NCBI GenBank assembly: GCA_025174535.1
Contig: JALBUN010000047.1
Span: forward strand, 1 to 64,000
Length of the DNA stretch: 64,000 nucleotides
DNA from: Cantharellus purpuraceus
Lineage: Eukaryota; Basidiomycota; Agaricomycetes; Cantharellales; Hydnaceae
Direction of reading: 5' to 3'
The notes under the pieces are model-generated. The model searched no databases, was not told the DNA's origin, and saw only the letters and a list, made by a program, of their open reading frames with translations. The translations under genes were made by a program, and so were the position numbers. Each line of letters starts with the position of its first letter. Position 1 is the first letter of the stretch. Below are positions 23,808 through 36,338 of the stretch, piece after piece.

Positions 23808-24007
23808 TGAAAATAATAAACTGGGATTCTGGGATTCGTGGGAGTAGAAGTTAAGTCTCTCCTGACGATGAGCAGCTACAACTATGAAATCGTACCTAGG
23901 ATTCGTGGGAGTGGAAGTTAAGTCTCTCCCATGAGTCCCTTTGTCTACATGTACAGTCTGTTACCAAATAGGACCAAATGATTTGTCATCGTCGCGTCAC
24001 TGCAACA
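23808..24007 (-). repeat. Copia 3' LTR (left), with internal duplication
   Basis: This LTR is 200 bases, starts TG and ends CA. It is 68 bases longer than the partner at 30227-30358 because a segment containing GATTCGTGGGAGT...AAGTCTCTCC is present twice. Outside the extra segment the two LTRs differ at only a few positions. Confidence 0.93.
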
Positions 24008-24030
24008 CACCCCCTTGACACGACACGTCT

Positions 24031-27000
24031 CTATCGTATTCCCATCGACAGTCTATGGTGTTCCATTGCCTCGCATGGGAGAGCCTTGGTCAGCACATCC
24101 ACGATCATATCCTTCGTTGGTAAGTATTTGACCTTCAGTTCCCCGCTAGCAACTTTGTCCCGCAACCAGAAATACCGTAAGTCTAGATGTTTCATTCGTC
24201 TGTGATGCTCTGGATTACGCGCTACTGATAATGCTGATTGATTGTCCATATTCAGATCAGTTGGTCCACTTTCACTAAGGCCTACTTCCATGAATAGTTG
24301 TTGCAACCAAATGGTTTCTGTTCCTGCTGCCACCGCTGCTATGTACTCGCTTCAGTAGTTGATAAAGCTACGATGGTCTGCAATTTGCTTCCCCGTCCAA
24401 TGGCCCCACCACCGAATTTCAGAACATATCCCGATGTTGATCGCCCATTGTCTGGATCGCCGCTGTGATCTGCTGTTACACACTAGGTCCGATTGGCAGT
24501 CGGAGGTCAGGTCGGAGGTTGGGTCGGAGTCAGAGTACGTCATGGGGGTCAGAATGGACTTGGCTTCAGCTTATGTGCTGCGCCCTCACTAATACTGGTG
24601 TCCAAGATTTTGGAGACAGAGTACGACTTAGAGAGTTAGGATCGGACTTAGGAACTAGGCGTGATTCAATATTCAACCTGGGGAATGAAGTCCCCAGTCG
24701 GGCAACTTAAATACATATTTTGAAATCTAATAATAATTACTCCAGTGATGGGTCTCCGAGGCTGACGGCCTTACATGAGTATGTCTGAGTCCAATGGGGA
24801 CGGATGTCCAGGTTCCTATGGTGATGCTGATGCATCAATTGGAACCGGAGACGGATGGGCAGAATCAGCGGTGACAATCGGACAGGTAGATGGAGACGGC
24901 GGTTTCCAAATGGAGTATAGATTTCATATGCGTGGGGATCTGAGTGGATCGGATGGGGATCTGGACGTTAATGAATATAGTCATAACATCTGCGTCTCCC
25001 CACACTTCCAACGCCTGGTGCGGGATATCTGGTGTGTATGTGAGCTTTAATCCGACTGTTCCCCTCAGGTAATGAAATAGATGCAATTTTCTTTTTTTCC
25101 AGATTTATTTGTATTTTTTCTCGAGCAGCCCAAAAGTCTGCGGGTCGCCGCCAAGCCAACGGCTAAACGGCCAACTGCATATGATATATCTGGACTTGTA
25201 GCGATGGCGAGGTAGTTCAGCACTCCAACTGCGTTCAAATAAGGTACTTTCTCCATTTTCGCCTTCTCCTCTTGACTATTCAGCCCCATGGCAGTGCTGA
25301 GTTGCAGACCAGGGAGCATTGGTGTGGTAACAGGTTGACAGTCCGACATATCGAATCGATTCAGTATCTCCTCGATATATTGCCATTGCGATAGCTTCAA
25401 TGTTCGGTTCTCTCTGTCATACTCAATTTCAACTCTGAGGAGACCCGTGATGGGGCCTAAATCCTTAGTTTGAATATGTCTGCGATACTTCGCTTGATGT
25501 GGTTGAGCTCTTGCTTTGAATTTGATATCAGTGTCAGATCATTGACAAAGACAGGTATGATGATCTTGTTAGCCTCATCTGACCATATGTATACACTTGA
25601 GTCGGATCAGAGACGCTTGAACCCTATACTTTCTAGACATCTTGCGAGCCTGTCATACCAGAGTCTCCTGCTCTGTCGCAAGCCGTATAACCCTTTTGAA
25701 GTTTGCAGACTCGATTTGGCCCGCTGTAGCGATATCCTTCAGGCTGCTCCATATATATATGGGTGTTCTCATCAAGGACTCCATTCAGGTATGCATTTGA
25801 TATGTCTACTGATTCTATGTGTGCACCTGACATTGTGGCCTGTGCTAGGATGGCTCGGAGCATTGTCCATCAAGCTGTAGGCGCAAATATTTCGTCAAAG
25901 TCTATTCCTGGCCACTGACTGTATCCCTTGGCCACCAGTCTCGCCTTGTATCGCTTGATGGATCCGTCAGAGTTAAGTTTTATTCGGAATACCCACCTGC
26001 ATCCAATAGTCTTCTGATCAGTTGGTAATTCCACTAGTTCCCAGGTGCCATTGTCTAACTGTGCTTGTATCTCAGCATTGGTCGCTTCTTGCCACCTCTT
26101 GGCATCTGGGTGCTTCATCGCTTCGCTGTAGGTATGCGGTACCCATTCGTCCTTGATTGTTGCTTTATAGGCTATCTCGAAACCTTCAGGTATCGTAACT
26201 ATCTGCACCTCACTACCATCTGGAATGTCTTTTTCAGGGATAGGATCGTCACGTCCTCAGCGCATTGATGGATGCACACCTGAGTCATGCAGTAGACGAT
26301 AGTCCGTTGAGGGATCGGTGCATGTTATTCGGGTTGATCTGCGGAGGCGCAGTGGTTCCTGTGGCAGTCCCGTTGCAGGGGAAGGTGATGGACTCTCAAC
26401 ATGTGTGGGAGGTGGCGTGTGGTCACGTTCTAGATCAGGCAAGTGGTCAGGCTGCCTCTCTGGTGGGGCTCCTAATGCCTGGGAATTGGATGGATCGGTT
26501 GGTGACTGTGGTTGAGATGACCATGTGCTTATAGCTTGTAACGGTGGATTCATTTTGGGGGCGAATTTAAGTCCAGGGAACTCTGTTTCATCGAATATGA
26601 CATCCCTTGAGATAATGATTCGCTTAGTGGTGGTATCCATACAACGCCAACCTTTGTATCCTTCCTCAAACTCAAGGTATATTCCTTTGAGTGAGCATGG
26701 TTGTAATCTGGACCTGTCCTGTTTTTGGACGTGCACATACACATGGCAGCCAAATGTGCGTAGCATGCTGAGATCGGGCTTGTTTCGATGCCAGGCTTCG
26801 TATGGTGTCGTATTTGGGATTGCTGAAGTTGGTGTTGCATTCATTATGCGGACGAGTAAGCGTAATGCATCACCCCACATTGATGATGGCAGCTTGGCTT
26901 GCTGCAGCATCGCAATTATTCCCTCTGTAAGGGTACGGTTTGTTCGCTCAGCTATCCCGTTTTGTTGCGGTGTTCCCTTAGTTGTTCACTCATGTATAAT

Positions 27001-27757
27001 GCCATGTTGTGTAAAGAATACGTTCCATTTCTGCCCAATAAATTCACCACCTTTGTCATCACAGAACCTCTTAAGTTTCTCGTTGACTTGGTTCTCAGCA
27101 ATGGCTTTGTATGCCACAAAAGCATCAAAGGCCTCATCTTTGGTCTGTAGTAGATATATCATTCTGTAACGTGTGCAGTCATCCGTGAATGTAATCCAGT
27201 ACCAATGACCTGAGGGTGTGCTAATGGGCAGTGGTCCATGCAAGTCAGATACCATCAATTCCAGTGGCTTTTGTGCTCGGTGGAGTGTCATTTTGGGGAA
27301 CGTGTTCCGGTGTTGCTTCACTGCAATGCAGGGTTGGCACATTGTGGGTACAGGTGTCTCTGACTTGACATTAATCCCATCTGCCATTTGATCCTCAATG
27401 AGGTGTTCCAACCGAGTCACCCTGATATGAGCTAAGCGTTTGTGCAGTAGTGGACAGTCAATATTAGCTTGCGCGACGACGAGTACCCGTTCCAAATATT
27501 GAACTGTTGTTCCATCTAGGTAGCCTGCCCCATTCCGTATCGGTGCTCACATGCATAGCTCCCCATCGAGTGAAAAGGAGATGTATTCTTTGGTGATATT
27601 GGTTATGAATGCATGGTGGGTAGAGAGGCGAATGACTGCTAGTAGGTTATTTCTCAACATGGGTACATGTAGAACTTTAGAGAATCTTATTTCCTTGACT
27701 TGGACTCCATCTATGATTGGCTGAAAAACTACGTCACCCCTTCCAACTGAGTATACG
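24031..27757 (-). pseudogene. Copia pol: integrase, reverse transcriptase, RNase H remnants
   Basis: Integrase is read from about 27500, with its HX(n)C zinc region (KRLAHIRVTR... MCQPCIAVKQHR) and core (LMVSDLHGPLP, TDDCTRYRMIYLL, KGTPQQNGIAER). RT starts near 26170 (WQEATNAEIQAQLDNGTWEL, CRWVFRIKLNSDGS, VDISNAYLNG). RNase H runs from ~25080 to 24031 (TEAEYIAA-type region, DNQSALSVARNPEHHRRMKH). In-frame TGA codons lie at 25607-25609, 25870-25872, 26257-26259 and 26986-26988. There is a one-base loss after KLQKG near 25700 and another in the RNase H near 24350. The catalytic box reads PVFVNDLTLI where family members have an Asp pair. The stretch is interrupted by the solo LTR at 24474-24988. 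Confidence 0.92.
24474..24988. repeat. Solo LTR, family D, inside copia RNase H
   Basis: This 515-base insertion begins TGTTACAC and ends TCATAACA. It is flanked by the perfect 5-bp duplication TCTGC (24469-24473 and 24989-24993). Removing it and one duplication restores the RNase H reading (VWGDAD...). A second copy is at 51073-51601 and a truncated one at 50704-50926. Confidence 0.93.
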
Positions 27758-27762
27758 GTCTC

Positions 27763-29194
27763 TGTTTTGGAACCTGCAAAATTATGGTGTTAGGGCAAAC
27801 TCTAAATCACCACAATTCCGTGAATGAACAGCTGAGAAGAATATCAAACCCTGCTGCAGCACAACTCCAGAAACGATTTAACGTTTGTACTTTGGTTACA
27901 ATCCTTTGTATTGGTCAATGCAGACTATACGCAGAAAGGTAATGCGTTTCTTAGCAGCAAGAAATGAATAAGACTTCCAGAGTCTAGAGTTCACGGACGC
28001 TTAGGGGTCCAGATATTCCAAAAAGAGGGGAATGCACTTAGAGGCTAAAGGAAGTAGGTGGATGAATCCAACCGTCCAACCAGTGGCACTCAGAAGCGGG
28101 TAACAGCAATGTGTGAAGTAGTCTAGCAACTGCTTCACACGAGTTCAAGCTTCTAATGCTCTGCAAAGGCAGTACACACTAGTTACTTAAACAAGAGCAC
28201 TAATGGCAGGACTATCGACAGACAATCTCACCCTGTAGATTCGTAGTCACGTGAGGCAGATACTACACTCACGCCCAAAGCAGGAATATCACTACCTTGA
28301 GTGCAATCAAGTACAGTTACACAACTGTAAAAGATCCTTGAACTGGTAATCAACAGTTACTGAGATAGAGGATGACACTGTATGTCACTCTAGTCACACT
28401 GGTGTGCAGAAGATGGGTAGAATATGATGATATGTTATTCTTTCAGAGGCAGAATGGCCTCCTTATATATTGTATTTACAGGGGCTGACTAATGCTTCTG
28501 GAATATTCTACCTATTAATAGATGGAAACTACTGGAAGGTTGTGGAAGGTGGAAGAAAGGGGTAGAATATTCCAAGCCAATCACAGGATCTGATCACAGC
28601 ACTAACACTGATCAGGAGCTGAATAATGGTTCTGGAAAGTTCTATCTAATAATAGAAGGAAACAGCTAGAATGTTATGGAAAGGGGTAGAATATTCCAAG
28701 GCAATCACCTGATTTGATCACCCATCAGCTGATCTGATCCCTGAGCTAGGCACTGATCAGGCAAAAAGAAGGGTGTCCACCCTGTTTTCTGCACTGGTTT
28801 GGACAGCCATGGATAGCCACATGTCATGTGATGATCTGCATGGAAAATAGTGCCCTGAGAGGCTGTGGTTGTTAAGTTACAGAATATTTATTGATCAGAG
28901 ACATCTGAGCTTGAATTGAGGCCAAATGCCTGGTCCAAAAGGGGAGAGCCGGCTGTGCGAAGGTTTGTGGGCGCCTATGGGTCCACAACTGTAGCACAGC
29001 AGAAATAAATGATTCTGAGCCGAGTTCTGCATGGAATATTCCCGAAAAAATATGGAAAAATAGAGAATATTTGAATAAGTCCATTCCAGGTACAAGCATC
29101 AAATATATGCTGATATTTAGGAATGGAAAAGCAAAGAATAGCACATTGGTGCTGCATAAATGGAATTTGATAGGGAAAAGGTGGTTCCCATACA
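27763..29194. repeat. Solo LTR, family B (1.4 kb), between copia gag and pol
   Basis: This 1,432-base insertion begins TGTTTTGGAACC and ends TTCCCATACA, with short inverted ends (TGTTTTGG / CCCATACA). The perfect 5-bp duplication is GTCTC (27758-27762 and 29195-29199). It splits the copia codons after PIRLANDETV; the frame resumes with YSVGRGD on the far side. The second copy is at 48944-50693. No coding capacity of its own was recognised, so I treat it as a large solo LTR rather than an element with genes. Confidence 0.9.
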
Positions 29195-29199
29195 GTCTC

Positions 29200-30180
29200 G
29201 TCATTTGCTAAGCGGATCGGTGTGCAATATTGTTCGTAATCATGCAGCCATTCTCTCCTTGGAGTCATATGGCTTGTGGCTCCAGTGTCTGCATTCCATA
29301 GGCTATCAGGTGAGGAGCATGAGTGGGCAGTAGGTAGACTTGTGTTGGTAGCAAGTTCGGGGGATTCGTCCCCCTGCTTTGCTTCTTGGGCGCTATTTGC
29401 TGATCTTGATTTTCCACTCACGGTGCCCTTCCCGCGCTGTTCTATGTGAGCTGGTCGCAGTTCAGGGTGGCCTATCCAGCATTTGTCGGCAAGGTGACCC
29501 TTCCTCTTGTATGTCATGCACACTGTATTTGCAGAGGGGTTTGTCTTCCTAGCGCGGGAGGCCACAAGTGCAGTAGACAAGATGAGTGAAGTCTCATGTT
29601 TCATATCCTCATTTTGGAAGGCAGTTGCAACAGCATGGCGGTCTAGGCTCCCTAGTAGGAGAGATGAAGTAAATGCTCCATACTCAGCCTGATCCAGTCC
29701 TGATATCGCTGCATGGATGCCGATTTCGCCCATGATCTCAGGTGCGGTGAGAGCACTAGGTGTTAATGCAATGAGATCATTTGTCGTGGCATTTATGCAG
29801 GCAAAATATTCTGTGAGTGACTCGGCATCGTCCTTGTGAGTATTGAGTAACTTCTGCATTGCATGGTACCTGCTGTTCGCTATTTGAGATCGATGTGTGC
29901 TTTTGAGATGCATCCACATGGCTGTGGGGTCGTCCATGAAGCCTTTGATGTGTACATATTGCGTGTGAGTGAGTGATCCGAGTATGATGCCTGCCGCCTC
30001 TTCCCTCTTGAGTATCCATTTTGCTATCTCAGCGGCGTCTTTGGGTTTTTCAGATTCACCAGTAGTGATCCGCCAAGCGTTCGCCGTCATGAGCTTGCTC
30101 TGTATACTGACTGCCCAGACATTATAGTTCGTGCTGGTGAGTCTGAAGGTTTTGGTGCTTTCAGCGTCAGTATCTGTCAT
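29200..30180 (-). pseudogene. Copia gag and protease remnant
   Basis: An open frame starts MTDTDAESTKTFRLTSTNYN at the ATG at 30180 and runs through a UBN2-like gag region (TAMWMHLKSTHRSQIANSRY). A zinc knuckle CMTYKRKGHLADKC lies near 29480-29520 and a protease start NADTGATSHMT near 29280. The knuckle should be CX2CX4HX4C; the second Cys is Tyr. The frame itself is open, but it ends at the family-B insertion. Confidence 0.88.
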
Positions 30181-30226
30181 GATGATGTGTTCTTTTATTC
30201 TGGTCAGAAGGTGGGGCCCATAACCT

Positions 30227-30358
30227 GAAAATAATACACTGGGATTCTGGGATTCGTGGGAGTAGAAGTTAAGTCTCTCCCACGAGTCCCTTTGTCTATG
30301 TGTACAGTCTGTTACCAAATAGGACCAAATGATTTGTCATCGTCGCGTCACTGCAACA
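30227..30358 (-). repeat. Copia 5' LTR (right)
   Basis: This 132-base LTR, TG to CA, is the shorter partner of 23808-24007. The target-site copy TCTAG follows at 30359-30363. Confidence 0.93.
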
Positions 30359-30363
30359 TCTAG

Positions 30364-31611
30364 CTGCAGAATTGCCAAAACATCTGGTTTGATAAAGGCA
30401 TCAGGTATGTGTATCATCCAATGGTTCTTGGTTACCGTGCGTTATCTTTTTTGGGACAGACTCGAGCGGCGGCAGCGGCTACGACTGAGTGATTCTTAAA
30501 CTGTGACTGTGCTCGACGGACCCATGGACCGCTACTCGACCTCCCTTCTCTCTCGACTAAGTCCAACTTGTTCTCTCGCAAAGACCGACTATCTACTTGT
30601 GCCATCTCAGGCTCTATATCGCTTATGACTTGGCATGTTCACCTCACGACATCGCCTTCAATTTGTTCTCACTGCCTTCACGACTGGGTTGTCGTGCTTT
30701 GTCATTCATTCTTGCTGCCGAAGTGTCACATGAGTGATCGGTATCCATTTTCATATGCTCGTCCTCAGTGAAATTTATCCTAAATAACAGTGCCTTTAAG
30801 CTCCTAAAGCATCTACCAAAGTTCTAGGTCAAGTGCTATTTTGCACCTTTCGGGACACACTCCCTACTAGATTCAAGTGCATGCCAGAAGGCGGCGCGAC
30901 TGTCCTTAGGGACCTTATATTTTGTGAAAAAGACCATATATAGTAAATGTCTATGTCACAAAAGTTTGTTGGAACGTGTAATGTAGAATATATCTACAGT
31001 CCCACGTGCCATGATGCGTCAACAATAGAATCCTCACTACTACCCCGTTCCACTCATATCACATCCTTCTTTCTACACGTCGTTCTTCCATCACTGCGAA
31101 CGCATATAAGACGGTCACCGTTGTTCACTCTTCCTCAGTCGTATTCCGACCGAGATTTACCTATACAGGTTACAATAAATTTAAGTGCAACGGTTGTCTG
31201 TAGTGATGGGAATACTTGTGCATACGGGTACGAGTAGGTACGAGTAGGTACGAGTAGATCCTCGGTGTCTTGGATATGATCGGTAGATAATGAGTCTTCT
31301 GATATTAATTATCTTACAGTAATGTTTCAACCGCATCAACCAAGTGGCTTATCTGCTCTAGTGGTAGGCAGCTAGAAGTCCGGCAACTACGGTCATCCCG
31401 CGGATGCATGGCTGTATATGGACTAACGTGGGTTCGGAACCGCTACTAGTTCCCTCGATCGGTAGACTAGCGATCTCCACCTAATCTCTGGGTTCATTCA
31501 GCTTACATCCCTTGTACTCGATCACTACGGATCAATATATATGCATTCCATCCAATTCCGGCACTAAATGTCCCTGATCCACATTACTCTCTCCCCATCT
31601 CAACAGCCACT
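30364..31611. other. Intergenic, with a small decamer repeat
   Basis: No gene is recognised. Three exact tandem copies of GTACGAGTAG lie at 31228-31257. A D-arm-like sequence (CTGCTCTAGTGGTAGGCAG, near 31350) was examined as a possible tRNA and rejected. The remainder is featureless. Confidence 0.4.
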
Positions 31612-34406
<2,795 letters not shown>

Positions 34407-36338
34407 ATGCCTGCTGCCATTCCAATTGACAACACTTGGGGTGCGTTATTCCTTCTCCCATTCTCCTCATACTCACCCTGGTCTAGGTGCTGTCCTCATC
34501 GGTGTCTTTCTTGGATTATTGCATGTCTCTTCTCTCTCTCTGCTATCATCACGATACTAACCCATTCACAGTCTGTAAGTCTGTATCTATATCCATCTCC
34601 AGTCATATCCCAACGCGCATCAAGTTATGGCATCCTTACCATGCAGGCCAGTTCACCTCTCTCTCAGTCTTCATCACACTCACCTCCCCTTGCAGACATA
34701 TATGTATTTCCAGCACTATCCCAAGGATGGTATGTTCCTCAAGACGCTTGTAGGCACCGTGTGGTGGGCATCCCGCATTCTTTCATTAGCACATGTCTCA
34801 TGTCCGCGCAGGACGCTCGATACCCTGCATACCATACTCGTCACGCACATGGTGTACGACTACCTCGTCACTAATTTTGGCGATTACACGGCCCTCACAG
34901 GGAATACTTGGTCATTCAACGTAAGCAGCCGTACCACCCTCCCTTTAATCCTTGCTCACCTGCTTATTTCGCAGTTGCATGTCCTGGTGACGGTAGGCTT
35001 GCATTCACACGTGCAGAGCTATGGTTCTAACACCCCGCAAGACTATCATGGCTGCCATCTCACAAGTGTTCTTCATCCACCGGTGCTGGAAACGTACCTT
35101 TTTAATTTTCATCTCCTTCCCGTCACGTTTCTGATTTCTGCAATAGTTGACAGGGGCAGGCTCAACACTATCCTGTCGGCTATCATTTTGACCGTTGCCT
35201 TTGTCCAATTCTGTTCGTATCTCAAATTTCCTTTAATATGTTATTGCTCATTTGTACACCCCCACAGCTTTCGGCATTGGTACGTCATCCCGGCAGTGTT
35301 TCTAGCAATGTATTGACTTGGTTTCACGCTCAAGCATGCACGGCACTTACGTACGTCCTTCTCAATACCCTCCAGTACCCCATCAAACCTTTCCCCTAGA
35401 TTCACTCTAACCGAATTTACACAATTCCTCAAATTCACCGTCCGTCACGCCTTATTCTCTCTTCACACGGATATGACTCACCTTCTTGATAGTGGACAGT
35501 GGACACTTGGCTCGGAGCGGCTGCTGTCACTGATATCCTCGTGAGTGCCGCGATCGTGCGCTCGCTCTGGATGTCGCGTACTGGTGTCGAACGCACCAAC
35601 AATTTGATCAAACGCCTGATTGTATGGACAGTCAATACTGGCATCACTACGAGGTATGTGCATGTCCGTTGACTCGGAGTGCCTTGGCGCTATTCATATT
35701 CTCTTGCATTCTATCATTTGTCCAGCGTGTGGGCTATTCTTGATATTGCGCTCGTAAGCCCGGCCATTCAAGACCACACAGGACCCGCTTATGCTAATGC
35801 CACTCCCCTCCTACACACAGTTCACTGCATCAAAGGACACACTCATTCATGATTTCTTCAATGTCATGCTCGCCAAGCTCTACGCAAACACGATCCTTGC
35901 TACGTATGTCCTCCTTTTCTTGTCCCCCGCTCAGAATCACAGCTAGGTGCAGGTTGAATTACCGCCATCACACCAATAACGAGATAGATGACCCTTCCAA
36001 GTCAAACTCTATCTCACTATCACACGTCTCTCGCCCGCCGACCTTTCCCCGGCGACGCGATAACACGGTAGGTGTTCCATTTCCATAGAATTTTCCCTGA
36101 ACACTGGACAACCCCCCCCCCCCCCCCTTCCCTCCGCGCCTTCCCAAATACAATGATGTGCGACTGACATTTTATTCACCAGGTGAACGGCGTCCACATC
36201 ATCACACACACAACGCAAGAAATCGCCGAAGACCCCAAGCGCCAGAATGCTGACGTGCTCTCCTACTCGGCGTACGATGCGGACATGGATGATCATAGCA
36301 AGTCGCGCTGGATGGATCAACCCACGTCGACCATCTGA
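34407..36338 (+). CDS. DUF6534-like seven-helix membrane protein
   Basis: This matches the pattern of the large Agaricomycete family of DUF6534-type membrane proteins, of unknown function. Short exons each carry about one helix: MPAAIPIDNTWG/AVLIGVFLGLL; QTYMYFQHYPKDGMFLK; LDTLHTILVTHMVYDYLVT followed by NFGDYTALTGNTWSFN. Later pieces are FLISAIVDRGR, AAATDILVSAAIVRSLWMSR with NNLIKRLIVWTVNTGI, and ASKDTLIHDFFNVMLAKLYANTILATLNYR. The tail is hydrophilic and ends DDHSKSRWMDQPTSTI at the TGA 36336-36338. Such proteins resemble receptors in their helix layout, but no ligand or G-protein link is shown by the sequence. Exon borders in the middle part (34450-35350) are less certain than at the ends. 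A run of 16 C (36112-36127) lies in the last intron. Confidence 0.8.

Larger units (their letters stand above)
23808..30358 (-). mobile_element. Complete but inactive Ty1/copia LTR retrotransposon
   Basis: A full element lies on the minus strand between two LTRs that start TGAAAATAATA and end CACTGCAACA as written on the plus strand. It is flanked by a perfect 5-bp target-site duplication TCTAG (23803-23807 and 30359-30363). The internal order, reading right to left, is gag with a zinc knuckle, protease, integrase, reverse transcriptase and RNase H, which is the copia order. Beside the 5' LTR (right) is GGTTATGGGCCCC, a likely primer-binding site. Beside the 3' LTR (left) is a purine run CAAGGGGGTG on the minus strand, a likely polypurine tract. 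It is dead: several in-frame TGA codons, at least two frameshifts, an altered zinc knuckle and RT box, and two solo-LTR insertions (24474-24988 and 27763-29194). Confidence 0.95.

Noticed and set aside
21296..30400. Biosynthetic cluster linking P450, GMC, FAD and hydroxylase genes of the window
   Set aside because: No backbone enzyme (PKS, NRPS, terpene cyclase) is present, the genes are far apart and separated by unrelated genes and transposons.
31228..31257. Three tandem GTACGAGTAG decamers as a possible CRISPR or regulatory array
   Set aside because: No spacers, only 30 bases and eukaryotic context; a simple microsatellite.
31345..31455. Possible tRNA with D-arm CTGCTCTAGTGGTAGGCAG and a GGTTCGGAACC B-box-like word
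   Set aside because: The D-arm is good, but the T-arm does not pair properly, the invariant A of the T-loop is missing and no anticodon stem fits.
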